Shown here piece after piece: positions 11,859-23,919 of a stretch of DNA of 60,000 bases (the stretch's first letter is position 1; each line of letters begins with the position of its first letter). The translations under genes and the position numbers were made by a program. The notes beneath the pieces are model-generated. The model saw only the letters and a list, made by a program, of their open reading frames with translations, was not told the origin of the DNA and did no database searches. Origin of the DNA: Nymphaea colorata (Eukaryota; Streptophyta; Magnoliopsida; Nymphaeales; Nymphaeaceae); NCBI RefSeq assembly GCF_008831285.2, contig NC_045148.1:7943001-8003000 (forward strand). The letters run 5' to 3'.

Positions 11859-11939
11859 TAATTCCTCTTTAGAATCAATCCTTACTAATTCCTCCTGAGA
11901 ATCAGTCCTGCTAATTCCTCTTGAGAATCAATCCTTACC
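11859..11939. repeat. 27-bp tandem repeat, three copies
   Basis: TAATTCCTC followed by T/C, T/C, T/G and AGAATCARTCCTTRC recurs at 11859, 11886 and 11913 with a few substitutions. Confidence 0.88.
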
Positions 11940-12385
11940 AGAAAATATCCTTTCCCTGTGAATGAGAAATGAGGATTTCTCACTTCCATCCAAAGTCGTC
12001 TGAGTCCCATGGTGATGTAGCCATATTCCATACCCCCTTGAGGTGTCTCCTTCAAAACAGGCGATGGTTGCCCACGTAAAAGGTTCTGAATGTCTTGAAC
12101 ATAGTCTTTTGATTATCCCAGTTGGGTAAAGAGAATTCTCCATCGCTTGGGCAAACTCTACCGGCCGTTCATGGTCAGGATCTCCATTCTCTTCTGGAGA
12201 ATGATCGTCACAGGCCATCCTCTCTGTGGCATTGGGTACTCAATTCACTCAATTCTAACTGGTGTACTTTCCTGTTAGGCCCAGAATTGGGATCCGAGGG
12301 AGTCTATTTTTTTCTCATTGAAAGAATCTTCTTGATATAGAGTTTTTTCTTCGAAAAAGAATACACGAAAAGAACAAAAAAAGAA

Positions 12386-12457
12386 CGCCGTTGCCGGGGA
12401 TCGAACCCGGGTCACCCGCGTGACAGGCGGGAATACTCACCACTATACTACAACGAC
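12386..12457 (-). tRNA. tRNA-Asp (GTC)
   Basis: The minus strand reads as a 72-nt cloverleaf. It has a 7-bp acceptor stem (GTCGTTG with CAACGGC), a D arm (TAGTATAGTGG, box A), the anticodon loop CTGTCAC with anticodon GTC, a TΨC arm GGTTCGATCC (box B) and discriminator G. It has no intron. A run of seven T just past the 3' end on the minus strand (about 12375-12381) is a good RNA polymerase III terminator. Confidence 0.97.
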
Positions 12458-13540
12458 TGCTGTTGTTTTGTTTTTCTTTCTTATAATTATTATAAGATAC
12501 CTTTGCAAACCACGCCATCAATGTATTCAAAAGCTTAAGGCGAATCTGAACTTGAGACCATCCAAACCGGATTATGAAGTCACATAACATTTGAAACCCA
12601 GATTCTCATGCTGCCAATTACCTATCAATCTACCACATTATAACGGATTTAGGTTAGGAAAATAACTAAAACCAAGACCACACACGGAGATCCCGTAAAC
12701 AAATCCACAACTCAAACCCAAAGCTAAATCCAGACTTGCACATCTCTAGTCCAAACTGTTCACTCTAATCATTATGTTGAGAGGAAGGCTACAGTTTCTT
12801 TGTTTTCTTTTATACACTCATATGTAATACCGCGGGTTTCACTCTAATCATTATGTTGAGAGGAAGTCTACAATTTCTTTGTTTTCTTTTATGTGAGTAT
12901 CTGTGAGTGAATAGTAAAAGATCTGTTAAACTATAGTGGTAAGAGATTATTGCTTCGAATCACGTAAATCTATCTTTGTCTTCTTTTTTATTGTTTCTAA
13001 CGCCCTCTTAAAAGCATGAGTTTGTTATTCTGCTTTGCTTATCTTCTTCCATTTCTTCTTTCCCTTTTTTTCCTTTATCAAGTGAAAGATCTCCCGTTAT
13101 CAGCAATGGTGCCATTTACCCAATTGCCGGAGCCAGGCAGGCTGAAATGAATCTTCTTCTTTTATTTAACCATTATAAATACAATCCAATTTTTCCATTA
13201 GAAACTTAAAAATAAGCAGTCGACTAATGGCTAGCAATCTTTACCAATCAAGTTGCCATAATGGAATTGTCTTTTTTATTAAAAATTTCAAATTTAAAAC
13301 TAAGAAAAGAAATCAAATCAAATAGGGAGTTAGCAAACCAGTTTAAATAGGACTGAATCTATCGAATGCAAATCAAGTTCACCCGTGTAACTCACCTCGA
13401 TCTCAAGCTGAGATGCAGCAAGATCTGAGTTGAGTCGAAACCAACTGCCTCAAGACGTGTACCAGCCTAGATCCAGATGAAGCCCTGTTCATCATGGCTA
13501 GCAAAGCTAATAATAAGTTGGGAGTTTTCCTTCTTTTTTT
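12458..13540. other. Intergenic, one direct repeat
   Basis: No gene recognised. A 79-bp period direct repeat lies at 12761-12893. Confidence 0.55.
12761..12893. repeat. 79-bp direct repeat, two copies
   Basis: CACTCTAATCATTATGTTGA starts at 12761 and 12840. Each is followed by GAGGAAG and a TTTCTTTGTTTTCTTTTAT tail. Confidence 0.88.
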
Positions 13541-14755
13541 TTTAGTTGTGTGTAGGTTGAAGTATGTTTTCTGCATCCGGCACCGGTGGATTTAGCTTTT
13601 AGGCATTTGAATGGCTATCCATAGGTTGCCAACGAAGTTTCTATTTTGTTCTACTCAGATTGGTTGAGAACAGGATCATTTTGTGAATTCACTTTCTTGT
13701 TTTTTTACTGTGGTTTCTGTCGATTCTCTAGGTTTGATCAGGACGGAGAAAGGCTTCAATCTGTCGGAAATCAGGCAGATTCTGGACTCAATCAAATGCC
13801 ATCGGATTCTGTAAAGCAGTCTGTAAAGCAGACAGCATCGATCGGTCTACTCCTCTTCCTTTCTCGCTAGTTTCACCAACCTCATGTGAAGAAACCCCAA
13901 GCCTTAGAATATAAAGAAGGTATCGATTTTCCGACCACTGACGGTCTGTATCGATTTGCAGCTATCCTAAATATCAATCCTGCGGTGATTATCCTACCGC
14001 CATTGCCTGCAATTGATGGAGGATCACTATTTCTGCAACTCAAAGAGACTGCCAAAGGAAGAAAGACAGATACCCAGGAACATGAGCAAATCGCGTTTTC
14101 AATCCGACCACTTTCTTCCAAGATGTACCCAAAGTTTGATTCCTGCAAAATCAACAACCATTTGGTCCAGAGGTCCTGAACCTTTGAGAAAGCAGAGGGA
14201 GAACCCCTCGACTGAATCTAGAAAAAAGAGGGACTTTAGAAGGTAGTTATACATGATCCACCGAGTCGTCGATAAGCTCTCAATGGATCTACCTAGTTTT
14301 CATTTTATGCACTAAAAAAGCAGCATCCAAAGGAGACCCCTTTATATAATTCTTCACCAAGCGAGAAACACCCAGCAAAAAAGAAATCTGCAGAACCCAG
14401 ACGAAACCAAATACAAGTAAACAAAGCAAACCCAATTTTTTTAACGGCATCCCTAATAAAAGACAAAGGAAAAACCGAGTAAGACCTCAAGAAATAAAAG
14501 GATACAAATAGAAAGAGAGACGGCGCTCATTCTACGGACATAAAAAGTTATGTTCCATCCGACATATGTCAGCTAAAACGAGAAGAAGGAGAAGGAGGAG
14601 GAGGAGAAGGAAGAAGAAGAAGAAGAAGAATTTAGCCGACGTCGTACAGGATGGTTAGAGAAATAATGTAGGGACCAATTCATCCTAAGGCAATTATGAG
14701 CCAAAGGCTGACAAGCAGTCCCAAGCTACCAAACAGGAAAGAGGACAATAGCAAC

Positions 14756-14760
<5 letters not shown>

Positions 14761-14808
<48 letters not shown>
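14761..14808. repeat. (GA)n microsatellite in unit A1
   Basis: An uninterrupted GA run of about two dozen units. A GA run occupies a similar place in A3 (21072-21104) but is absent at that place in A2. Confidence 0.95.
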
Positions 14809-14810
<2 letters not shown>

Positions 14811-14883
14811 GCTCCATTGTTGCCTCAGGCAAGAAGAAAACCAGGGAGAGAGAGGAATGTCCTCTGAAACTCATAAAGAGGTC

Positions 14884-14917
14884 TATAAATACATCCGGCG
14901 AGGAGGAAAACCCTAGC
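14884..14917 (+). promoter_or_regulatory. Promoter-like core of unit A1
   Basis: TATAAATA at 14884 is followed 24 bp later by AAACCCTAGCGG. This looks like a plant TATA box followed by a transcription start with a telo-box-like 5' leader, as is common in growth-related genes. No open frame of note follows within 400 bp. Confidence 0.45.
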
Positions 14918-15374
14918 GGCCTCGAATAGGAAATAACAAATAATTCCTCAATTATTGAACCTCAACACGGGAAAAGAAGTTTACGAAGGCCACAAAAAAA
15001 TTAACTTTTAATTAATTAATTAATTAATTATATATGACACTCAAAAGCATAATAACATTTATGTGGATTTCATTCTCTTGGCAGCCAGAAACTGCTTATT
15101 TTACAAATGCAACTTACGCAAAAACTTTTGGTTTAATGCTTTCATTTTCACAACTGTTACTGCTCTGTGGTGCTGAGTGCAACCAACGTTGTTATATAAT
15201 CTATTAAATCATGTTGTCTGCAAACTTTTATAAATCCAACTAAAGGGTTCACCTCAATGCCAACAAAAGTAAAAATAAAGGATAACAAAAATATGTTGCA
15301 TAGGTCTAATTTTTTTAGCTAACAAGAACCTTGATTGTATAATTAATTTTCTAATCTTATATTTATGAATGCAG

Positions 15375-15455
15375 AAAGTTCATTGCCTTGCTCTTTTCTG
15401 CAAAGCTGTTAAGGGTTGGCCTGAGGAGCGGTCGAGCAGGTGGAGATTTCTCTAG
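15375..15455 (+). pseudogene. Exon-like remnant in unit B1
   Basis: After a T-rich stretch and an AATGCAG acceptor-like site comes an open segment of 26 codons plus stop (KVHCLALFCKAVKGW, then PEERSSRWRFL). The copy in B2 has one amino-acid difference. It may be the last exon of a lost gene. I do not recognise the protein, and no upstream exon can be joined to it. Confidence 0.3.
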
Positions 15456-16932
15456 TTCTAGGTTTTTGCTTGGCTTGCAGCATTTTGATAAGCTTGATTG
15501 TTTTCAATGTTAGGTGGATTTAGCTTTTAGGGGGCTTTGATGATTAGAAATATGTTTTTGAAAAGAAGTTTTCAGAAATTTATTTTTCAAATTGGTTTTT
15601 TAGAAATAAAATTCTATATATATAGTGTTTGTTAAAAAACAAATTTCTGTCTGCCTTCTTCCACCTCCCCATCCTTCCTTCCCACCTCCCTCCTTCCCCA
15701 TATTTCCAAAAATATGTTTCTAAAAAAAAATACTGTGTTTGATAAACAAAAAATCCCTGCAAAATTTGAATTTTATTTCCTAAGGTACAGAAAAATTCTT
15801 GGCCATATACGAAAGCTTCTATTTTGTTCTGCTCAGATCGGTAGAGAACAGGATCATTTTGTGAATTCACTTTCTTATTTTTTTCCGGTGGTTTCTGTCG
15901 CTTCTCTAGGTTAGATCAGGACGGAGCAGGGATTCAATCCGTCGGAAATCAGGCGGATTCTGGACTCAATCAAATGCCATCGGATTCTGCAAAGCAGACA
16001 GCATCGATCGGTCTACTCCTCTTCCTTTCTCGCTAGTTTCACCAACCTCATGCGACGAAACCCCAAGCCTTAGAATATAAAGAAGGTATCGATTTTCCGA
16101 CCACTGACGGTCTGTATCGATTTGCAGCTATCCTAAATATCAACCCTGCGGTGATTATCCTACCGCCATTGCCTGCAATTTATGGAGGATCACTATTTCT
16201 GCATCTCAAAGAGACTGCCAAAGGAAGAAAGACAGATACCCAGGAACTTGAGTAAATCGCGTTGGCAATCCGTTCACTTTCTTCCAAGATGTACCCAAAG
16301 TTTGATTCCTGCAAAAATCAACAACCATTTGGTCCAGAGGTCCTGAACCTTTGAGAAAGCAGAGGGAGAACCCCTCGATTGAATCTAGAAAAAAGAGGGA
16401 CTTTAGAAGGTAGTTGTACATAATCCACCGACTCGTCGACAAGCTTTCAATGGATCTACCCAGCTTCATTTTATGAACTAAAAAAGCAGCATCCAAAGGA
16501 GACCTACCCCCTTACAACTCTTCACCAAGCGAGAAACAACCAGCAAAAAAGAAATCTGCAGAACCCAGACGAAACCAAATACAAGTAAACAAAGTAAACC
16601 CAATTTTTTTTAATGGCATCCCTAATGAAAGACAGAGAAAAAACCAAGTAAGACCTCAAGAAATAAAGGGATATAAATAGAAAGAGAGACGGCGCTCGTT
16701 CAACAGACATAAAAAGTTATGTCCCATCCGCAGGCATGTCAGCTAAAACCAGAAGAAGGAAGAGGAGAAGGAGGAGAGGAAGAGGAGGAAGAAGAAGAAT
16801 TTAGCCGACATAGTTGAGGATGGTTAGATAAATAATGTAGGGACCAGTTAACCCTATGGCTATACTGTAATATGAGCCAAGGGAGGCATCCAGTCCCAAG
16901 AAATGGGATGAGATATCTGAGCGTAAGAGGTC

Positions 16933-16968
16933 TATAAATAGATCCGGCAAGAAAAAAAAAACCCTAGC
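16933..16968 (+). promoter_or_regulatory. Promoter-like core of unit A2
   Basis: TATAAATA at 16933 precedes AAACCCTAGCGG by 26 bp, the same layout as in A1. No gene is evident downstream; the CTCGA-rich repeat begins about 120 bp later. Confidence 0.45.
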
Positions 16969-17086
16969 GGCCTGGAATGTGAATTGACGAACAATTCCTC
17001 AATTATTTCGACAACTACAAGTCCGCCATCGCCGCTCCGCATCGACACTGTGATCCGCAACTTTTTTTTTTTTTTTTTTTTGTCGT

Positions 17087-17935
17087 GAAAAAATGGTGGT
17101 GGCCGTCAGCTCGGTAGGCTGGACAATGAGTCCAGCCAACTTGGGGTCGATTAGAACTCACTCGAGCAAATTGGAGTGCAGCTCGAGTTTAAAAGAAACT
17201 CGACCCAGTTTGAGTTGATGAAACTCGACTCAACTAAATTCGACTCGGCTCGAGCTTAAAATAAACTCGACCCAGTTCGAGTTGATGAAACTCGACTCAA
17301 CTAAATTCGACTCTGCTTGACTTTAATATCGGGTTTTTGTTTTGTGTTTTTTGTTTTTTCTTCTTTTTCTCTCTTTTCATCTTTTTTTCTCTCTCTTTAT
17401 CCCAAATCTATTTTTTTTCTCATGAAAAAATGGTGGCCATCAGCAGGTAGGGCTACAGAGTCGAGCCAACCCAAGCTCGACTAGAACTCGCTCGAGTAAA
17501 CTCAAGTGAAGCTAGAGCTTAAAAATAAACTGACCGAATTCGAGTTGATCAAACTCAACTCAACTAAACTCCAATGATTCGATTTTAATCTTGAGTTTTT
17601 GTTTTGGGTTTTTAGTTTTCCTCTTTTTTTTTGTCTCTTTTCACCCACAGCCATTGTCCGTTCTACCCTCATTATATACCCATTTTCATCATTAAGCTTC
17701 CTCATCAATCCATCAATCTCTTTATTTTCCCTCTCATTTTTCTCTCTCCTTACCCATGCTCTTCCTTCATTTTTCCTTAGTTTTTCTCTCTCCTCACCGG
17801 CGTCTAAACAAATTTAAACAGAGTCGAGTTCAAGTTGAAGTTGTGAAAATCGTGTCGAACTGGAGTCCCACTCGAGTTGACTAAACATGAGTCGAGTTCG
17901 ATCTAGACTCGGCTCGTGTGCAGTCCTATGTACAC
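17087..17935. repeat. CTCGA-rich internally repeated element
   Basis: Dense variants of ACTCGA/CTCGAG (AAACTCGACTCAACTAAA, GCTCGAGCTTAAAA) are arranged in two larger units. Both start with AAAAATGGTGG (about 17090 and 17425) and both end in a T/C-rich tail. Further CTCGA-type words run to about 17935. It lies between A2 and B2, so it probably inserted after the array formed. Similar DNA lies at 25740-26100. It is non-coding, and the element class is unknown. Confidence 0.7.
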
Positions 17936-18187
17936 TAGTTGCACTATATATATATATATGAAACTGCTTATTTTACAAATGCAACTTGAGTGCAACCAAC
18001 GTTGTTATATAATCTATTAAATTATGTTGTCTGCAAACTTTTATAAATCCAACTAAAGGGTTCACCTCAATGCCAACAAAAGTAAAAATAAAGAATCACA
18101 AATATATGTTGCATAGGTCGAATTTTTTTAGCTAACAAGAACCTTGTTTGTATAATTAATTATCTAATCTTATATTTATGAATGCAG

Positions 18188-18268
18188 AAAGTTCATTGCC
18201 TTGCTCTTTTCTGCAAAGCTGTTAAGGGTTGGCCTGAGGAGCGGTCGAACAGGTGGAGATTTCTCTAG
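18188..18268 (+). pseudogene. Exon-like remnant in unit B2
   Basis: Second copy of the 26-codon segment ending EERSNRWRFL, with the same AATGCAG acceptor-like site in front. It differs from B1 by Ser to Asn. A longer open frame in another phase overlaps it (18253-18621) but shows no known motif. Confidence 0.3.
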
Positions 18269-18865
18269 TTCTAGGTTTTTGCTTGGCTTGCAGCATTTTG
18301 ATAAGCCTGATTGTTTTCAATGCTTTTGAGATTAATGTTGGCTACATAATAGGCGTAAATGGATTGAACAAACACAGAAATTACTATAGCAGTATATTAA
18401 AGCAACTGTCACAAATTTCTCCATATGTATTGATGTTTTCACAGATGCCTTTTGTGAACCTTAAGATTGATTCTTCAATGGTAATGCTCACAAACAACGA
18501 GATTCTAGTGTTCTTCGTCTGTTTATTGCTTCCTCAACTTCTGATGAGCAGAAAGGGAGAACAATGGGATTCTAGATGCCTTTGGCTGATAATGAAGTAT
18601 AGCAGTGATTCACAGATTTAGAATATAATCTGATATTTGATCCAAATTCGGCTTCAAGTGATGATCCGGTTTTAAAAATTCTCCAAATCTGTCGGTCACA
18701 GATTTTGTTGTCATAAGCGAGCAATAGGAGGAGGACCATCGACAGCAAAAGAAATGCTTCATAGAATGACTTAAGAGCGAATGAGCCTGATATGATTTCT
18801 CGAAATCAAACAAGATTAGAATCTTTATTAATTTGGAGTTGATTGTGAAATGTACTAAGTTGATC

Positions 18866-19058
18866 GCGTTTTGAAACTCATCGTCGGAGTACACAAAAGA
18901 AAAGACAGAGAAATGATGATGGTTTCAGATATGCTTGTATGATTGAATCGGTTGCCACTGCAAGTAGAAAGAAAAGGATTGAAGCATTCTTTGGTTGTCC
19001 ATCGTCTGTGCGAAAAGAGATCTTACTTGAGATGCTTAGTGAAGCTAGAGTTGTCTAA
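18866..19058 (+). pseudogene. Unidentified coding-like segment with a stop
   Basis: One frame stays open for about 63 codons. It ends with a natural-looking C-terminus: YACMIESVATASRKKRIEAF, then FGCPSSVRKEILLEM, then LSEARVV and TAA. The composition (charged, few rare residues) looks like real protein, unlike the surrounding frames. It has no start codon and no clear upstream exon. Probably a gene fragment; the family is unknown. Confidence 0.3.
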
Positions 19059-20911
19059 GTTTTTAACGTTGGTTTTTATTTTGTTTATATGAATTTTTCA
19101 TTATCAGACAATTTTTATTTGTGGTGGCTGGTGACATTTATTTGAGTGTCCATGATTCAACTTTTGTTAGTTAATCAGAATTATATTTGTTCGTGGTTCT
19201 GATTCTATGGATACTCTACATGAAAATGTGAACTTTGATTTTTCGATAGTGGCAGGTGAATAGCATAGAAACATAATGCCAAACTTTGTTTACGGCAACA
19301 AATAAAGAAAATTTTGAAGGGAAAGATAGAGAGACGTACACTCAAATAATTAAAATTATTGAAGAACAATGTATAAAATTATTTACTTGGTTGTTCTTCC
19401 TGGCAAAACCGAGGTAAGATCGATCACCTTACTGATTTTTAAATTTTGGGTGCAGGTTGAAGTCTGTTTTCTGCAGAAACAGCATCTGGGTGTCCAGCTT
19501 TCAGGAATTTAAACGCCTCATCCACAAATTGCAGCCGTGATTTTCCGGTTTGCTTTCGTCAGCATCGGTTTCATGCGTCGGGCGTTTAAACGGCGGTCGT
19601 CCTTGGTGCAAACAGGATCATTTTTTTGTGAATTCAGTTGTTTTTTACTGTGGTTTGTGTCCAGCAATTGTCTATGTTAATTCAGGAGTAGGGCTTCATT
19701 CTTCAATTCGTCGCGAATCAACCTGGAATCGTTCAAATTCCGTTGGATTCAGCCAAAGAGATCGCGGATCATCAGTTCGCCCCAGTTTTGTTATTGCTAG
19801 TTCCACCAATCTCATATGACAGAACTCCAAAACTTAGAATGTAAAGAAGGTATAGATTTAAATAGGGTCTTCATCGATCTGCAGAATATTTATATATCAA
19901 CCTTTTTCCTGCATTGGCGAAGGATCACTATTTCTGATTCTCACAGAGGCTGACAGAGGAGGGAGAAAGATATCAGGGGAATTTTAGCAAACAATTATGT
20001 CTTCGGACATCATTCTGCTTGTACCTACCCTTCAGATGTTCCTCATAGTGCATGATAAACTTGATTTTGATTTCATTTGAGAAATGTTTTGACAGAGGAA
20101 ACTGGAAAAGGTTCATGGTACACAAAGTTGGGACACCAACCATAACCAAATGAATTGGCCAACTATGTCTTTTGTTAATACATTAGTCAAATGAACATCC
20201 CATCGTCTCTGCAGTGTGCAGAAGAATTTCTTTCAAGTGTTATTCGATGCTTGGTTCATGTAAAATCAACCACCATTTGATCCAAAGGCCCTAAACCCTT
20301 GAGCGAATAGAGGTAGAAGCCCCCCAATTGAATATCTAAAAGATGGAACTTGTACATAACTCACAAAGATTCGCCGACAAGCTCTCAGAGTATCGAACTA
20401 ATCTTAGTTCTATGAACTAAGAAAAGCATGAAAGAAAAGAAGACCTCTTTGTGACGCTTTCACCAAAGCGAGAAACGCCAAGCAAAAAGAAATCTCAAGA
20501 AACAAAAACGAAATTAACTACAAGTAAACAAACTAAAACTAATTTTTGAAAGAGAAGGGAAAGGCCGAAGAAAAGGAGAGATGAAAGGACCAAAGGAGTT
20601 CAAGTTAGAGATATGAGAAAGTATGTTCCACCCTCGCATTATCAGCTAAAACCAGAAGAAGAAGAGAAAGAGTTTAGCCGACATAGAGAAAGGATGGATT
20701 GAGCAACAATGTAAGGGACCAGTTCATCCCTGAGGCATTTACAAACAGCATGAGCCAAAGGGGCAGACGTCCAGTCCCAAGCAATCGAAATACCAAGATC
20801 AAAGGGAAAGCTCCTTCGTCTCGCTGCCTAGTTCCCCAGGCATCTTAAAGCATCCCCTTAGATAGCACATCCCTAAATCGAAAACCCACACCTAGAGATC
20901 AGTCTCAACAG

Positions 20912-20926
<15 letters not shown>

Positions 20927-20976
<50 letters not shown>
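20927..20976. repeat. (GA)n microsatellite in unit A3
   Basis: A GA run preceded by a short (CA)n run. A second GA run lies at 21072-21104. Confidence 0.95.
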
Positions 20977-20980
<4 letters not shown>

Positions 20981-21070
20981 CCCTAAACCGACAAGGCGAC
21001 AACCCACATGTATAGAACAATCTCAACAGAGAAAGAGGGAGAAAAATAAAGGTTCAGCGGAGAAGAAGAG

Positions 21071-21108
<38 letters not shown>

Positions 21109-21137
21109 TCTGGAGTCTTTGAAGCACAAACAGGATT

Positions 21138-21170
21138 TATAAATCGTCCTGGCAGGGAGAAAACCCTAAC
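21138..21170 (+). promoter_or_regulatory. Promoter-like core of unit A3
   Basis: TATAAAT at 21138 precedes AAACCCTAACGG by 23 bp. The pairing and spacing survive although this copy has diverged most from A1 and A2. Confidence 0.4.
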
Positions 21171-21240
21171 GGGGTCGGAGATGCATTGACCAAAAGCTCC
21201 TCAATTTATGTTGTTATTTACAAAATACCCCATCTCATAA

Positions 21241-22483
21241 CATTCAAATTCTGAGGACGTCCACGCTTCTCACATTGTGACCCATGACGCCTTTTTTTGT
21301 TTTTCAAAATGGTGCATGAGGGCTTCAGTTTTTCAAGAATTTTTAATTGGAAAAGAAGTGTTGAAGCTTTAATATAGTTTGTTATTTCAGTTCTTTAAAA
21401 TTTGTTGTTTTCCAATTAGAAGAAGAATTTTTATCTGTTTTTTTTTTTTTTAAGAGAAGGTGTTCCGAACAAAGGCTGCGTGGGGTTTCTAATTCAGAAG
21501 TTAGAAGATTCACAAAAAGAACTCCAAAAAATTCAGCCTCCTCCTTGCCTTTTGGGTCTTTTCATATTGATTGAAGAAAAAAATGGAATTAAAATCAATT
21601 TTTATCATTAATTTAGTTTTATATATCGCCAAAAACTCAAATTGGACCTGACTTGGCCGAGTCAGTCGAGTCTTGACTGAGTTCGACCGAGTCTTGGTGT
21701 GGATTGCTTGGATCCTAACCTGCGACCCAATAAGTGAATGATCATGATGCGACTCTTGTGACTCCTGAGTAGGATGGATGGGTTTGTCAACTCTACAATA
21801 AACTGAAACAACTAATACTATGATATGGATGCATGTAAATATTTTTCTTGTTCGATTCTTGTCGGTGATGCTTTCACGCTAAAAGCTAGGTTGACAGTAT
21901 TATTCAATAGTTATGGAACATGGTTGCTGGTTGTCCCTCCCCTTTGCCCACTCTCTCTCTCTTTCTCTCTACTAACAGCACTAGGAATTAAAACCAAGTA
22001 GCTACTGGTACCAGAAATATGCTTTGTACCATAAAGGATTGTTTAGCTTCAAGAACACTATATTAGTATTACATGAATCTACCCAAACATTCAATTTAAT
22101 TCATGAGACATGTCCTTGCAACCTAACAACCCTTAAAAGTACAAGAGACTAGACATTCGGTTTAATTCATGAGACAATCGCAGATTGTCCTTGCAACCTA
22201 ACAACCCTTAAATGTGTATATGTGTCATATTTGTGCATAAAATTTGCACAAAATTTTCATGTGTCAATATGGCAAATGAAGAATACAGAAAACTTTTTGT
22301 CAAGACAAAGGTGAAAATAAAAAAAAATAAAAAACTATAAAGGACATTTCTTTTTAAAATATCCCCTTGCTCAATGCTTTTGCACATGGGCTTTTACACC
22401 CTTCTCTCTTATGGTTAACTTATATTAAAAAAAGAAAAAGAATGGTTAACTTATATTAAAAAAAGAAAAAGAAAATCTAACAA
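21241..22483. other. Intergenic, no gene seen
   Basis: AT-rich DNA. A direct repeat near 22089-22213 holds two copies of TTAATTCATGAGACA and of TCCTTGCAACCTAACAACCC. No coding frame of note. Confidence 0.5.
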
Positions 22484-22508
22484 TGCGGTGAGCGTGGATC
22501 GAACACGC

Positions 22509-22551
<43 letters not shown>

Positions 22552-22556
22552 CCCGC
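22484..22556 (-). tRNA. tRNA-Phe (GAA)
   Basis: The minus strand gives a 73-nt cloverleaf starting GCGGGGATAGCTCAGTTGGG, with anticodon loop CTGAAGA (anticodon GAA), TΨC arm GTGTTCGATCC and discriminator A. One G-A mismatch in the acceptor stem is also normal in plant tRNA-Phe as I recall it. It has no intron. T runs past the 3' end (about 22462-22478, read on minus) can end RNA polymerase III transcription. Confidence 0.97.
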
Positions 22557-23498
22557 TTGCTTGGTTGATCTAAAAAACAGGAAGCATTTGTCTGTACGCA
22601 CCAAAAATGAAAGGCTTCTTGCTTTTGGCAAAAGCAAAGTGTAGCCTCAACTTTTTGTTTCCGATCTTGAGGACATTGTGGTCCATGGACCCATGTGTCC
22701 ATCGCAATCAAGATTCGAGATCCATCTCCTCTCTTTTTCCTTTTGCAGTTTTTTCCATGTGAATCGCTCATCTTTTTGTTGCACCTTAAATGATTTCATA
22801 TGCTTTCGCAAGTCGGTCGTATGCGCAGTGGGTCAGTTAAAGCCAAACCTTCGTATTACAAATAATAAGACATGAAGAATATCTAATAATAGTCTATTAA
22901 TTCACCTAATAATTGTCTATATATGTCGACTATTCCCTTTCAATGCTCTATTATTGTACTCGTTCTCACACCACAATGATAAAGTTATGTAGATCGATGT
23001 TTATTCTTCTTCATTAATATATGATTAATTTGTTTGCCAGCTTGCAAATTCTTTAACTTTAGAGTTTTATTAGTAAATGATCGTGCCATTAATGCATAGT
23101 TTTATTAGTTACATTTTTTTAATATACACAATATTGTCTAACCATTGTATATGTAATGCACATATTTTATTCATTGCTCGTGTCATTATCTATCAAATTT
23201 GTTTCTCATGTTCTTTTTGTGAAATTTCAATGAACACTTTCATGAACATATATATTTAGAACATTAGTACCTGGTTTGTGTCTGCTCTTGAAGACACCAT
23301 TTACAATTACTGCTGGAATCAACCGTGCCGAGTTTGGAAGGACGGGTTCAGGACAAGGATAGACCGTGTCTGAACAAGCTCAGACAACGCATGGTCGTCC
23401 CCCTTGCTTTTCGTCTATGGTAGCAAATATAGACCCCAAGAAGCAACTCAAGCTTAGTGGAACTTAGACATAAAGACAGATTGTGAGGCTAGGGTTTA

Positions 23499-23647
23499 GT
23501 TGACATGATTGGGTTCCAAATTCGCTAAAGAACAAGGCTTTTCTTTCATGTATATATATATATAGATATATAGTTGACATGATTGGGTTCCAAATTTGCT
23601 AAAGCACGAGGCTTTTCTTTTATATATAGATATATATATATATATAT
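23499..23647. repeat. 74-bp direct repeat with AT tails
   Basis: GTTGACATGATTGGGTTCCA starts at 23499 and 23573. Each copy ends in a TATATA run, so slippage or unequal exchange at the AT tracts is a likely origin. Confidence 0.88.
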
Positions 23648-23919
23648 GAAACTAAGTGACGAGGCTGATGGGCCATTAAAAACCTAGTCATTAGTTCCAT
23701 TCTCGTGGGTGCTACTCCTTTGCACTGCAAATGATAACAAGTGCTACTCTCGATTTGAATAGAGTAGTCATAAGTCCACTCTGGTTCCGAAGCACAACTG
23801 AAGAGCAAGGAGAAGGAGGGAGAGTCTTCAGCCTCTTGAGGGTAACACCCTAAAAAAGAACTGGTCTAACAGTACTCTATGGCTAGAAACTAAAAACTGT
23901 CTGGAGACAATTTTGCTAC

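Larger units (their letters stand above)
10324..12385. other. Intergenic with two tandem repeat clusters
   Basis: This includes the F-box 3' region and then DNA with no recognised gene. Several short open frames exist on both strands near 11500-12220, but none shows known motifs or a consistent exon pattern. Two tandem repeat clusters (11161-11455 and 11859-11939) are listed separately. Confidence 0.5.
13545..21240. repeat. Tandem segmental array of an unidentified unit (A-B-A-B-A)
   Basis: Block A occurs at about 13545-14990, 15810-17020 and, more diverged, 19450-21240. Block B occurs at about 15085-15510 and 17957-18320. Shared landmarks of A in order: AGAACAGGATCATTTTGTGA; AGCATCGATCGGTCTACTC; AATATAAAGAAGGTATCGAT; GGAGGATCACTATTTCTG; AAAGTTATGTYCC; and a closing TATAAATA plus AAACCCTA pair. 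A1 and A2 are very close; A3 differs more, so it is older. A CTCGA-rich repeat splits A2 from B2. The longest open frames in A do not resemble known proteins. The unit may be a decayed gene family with promoter and last exon, or an unknown mobile unit; I cannot tell which. Confidence 0.85.
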
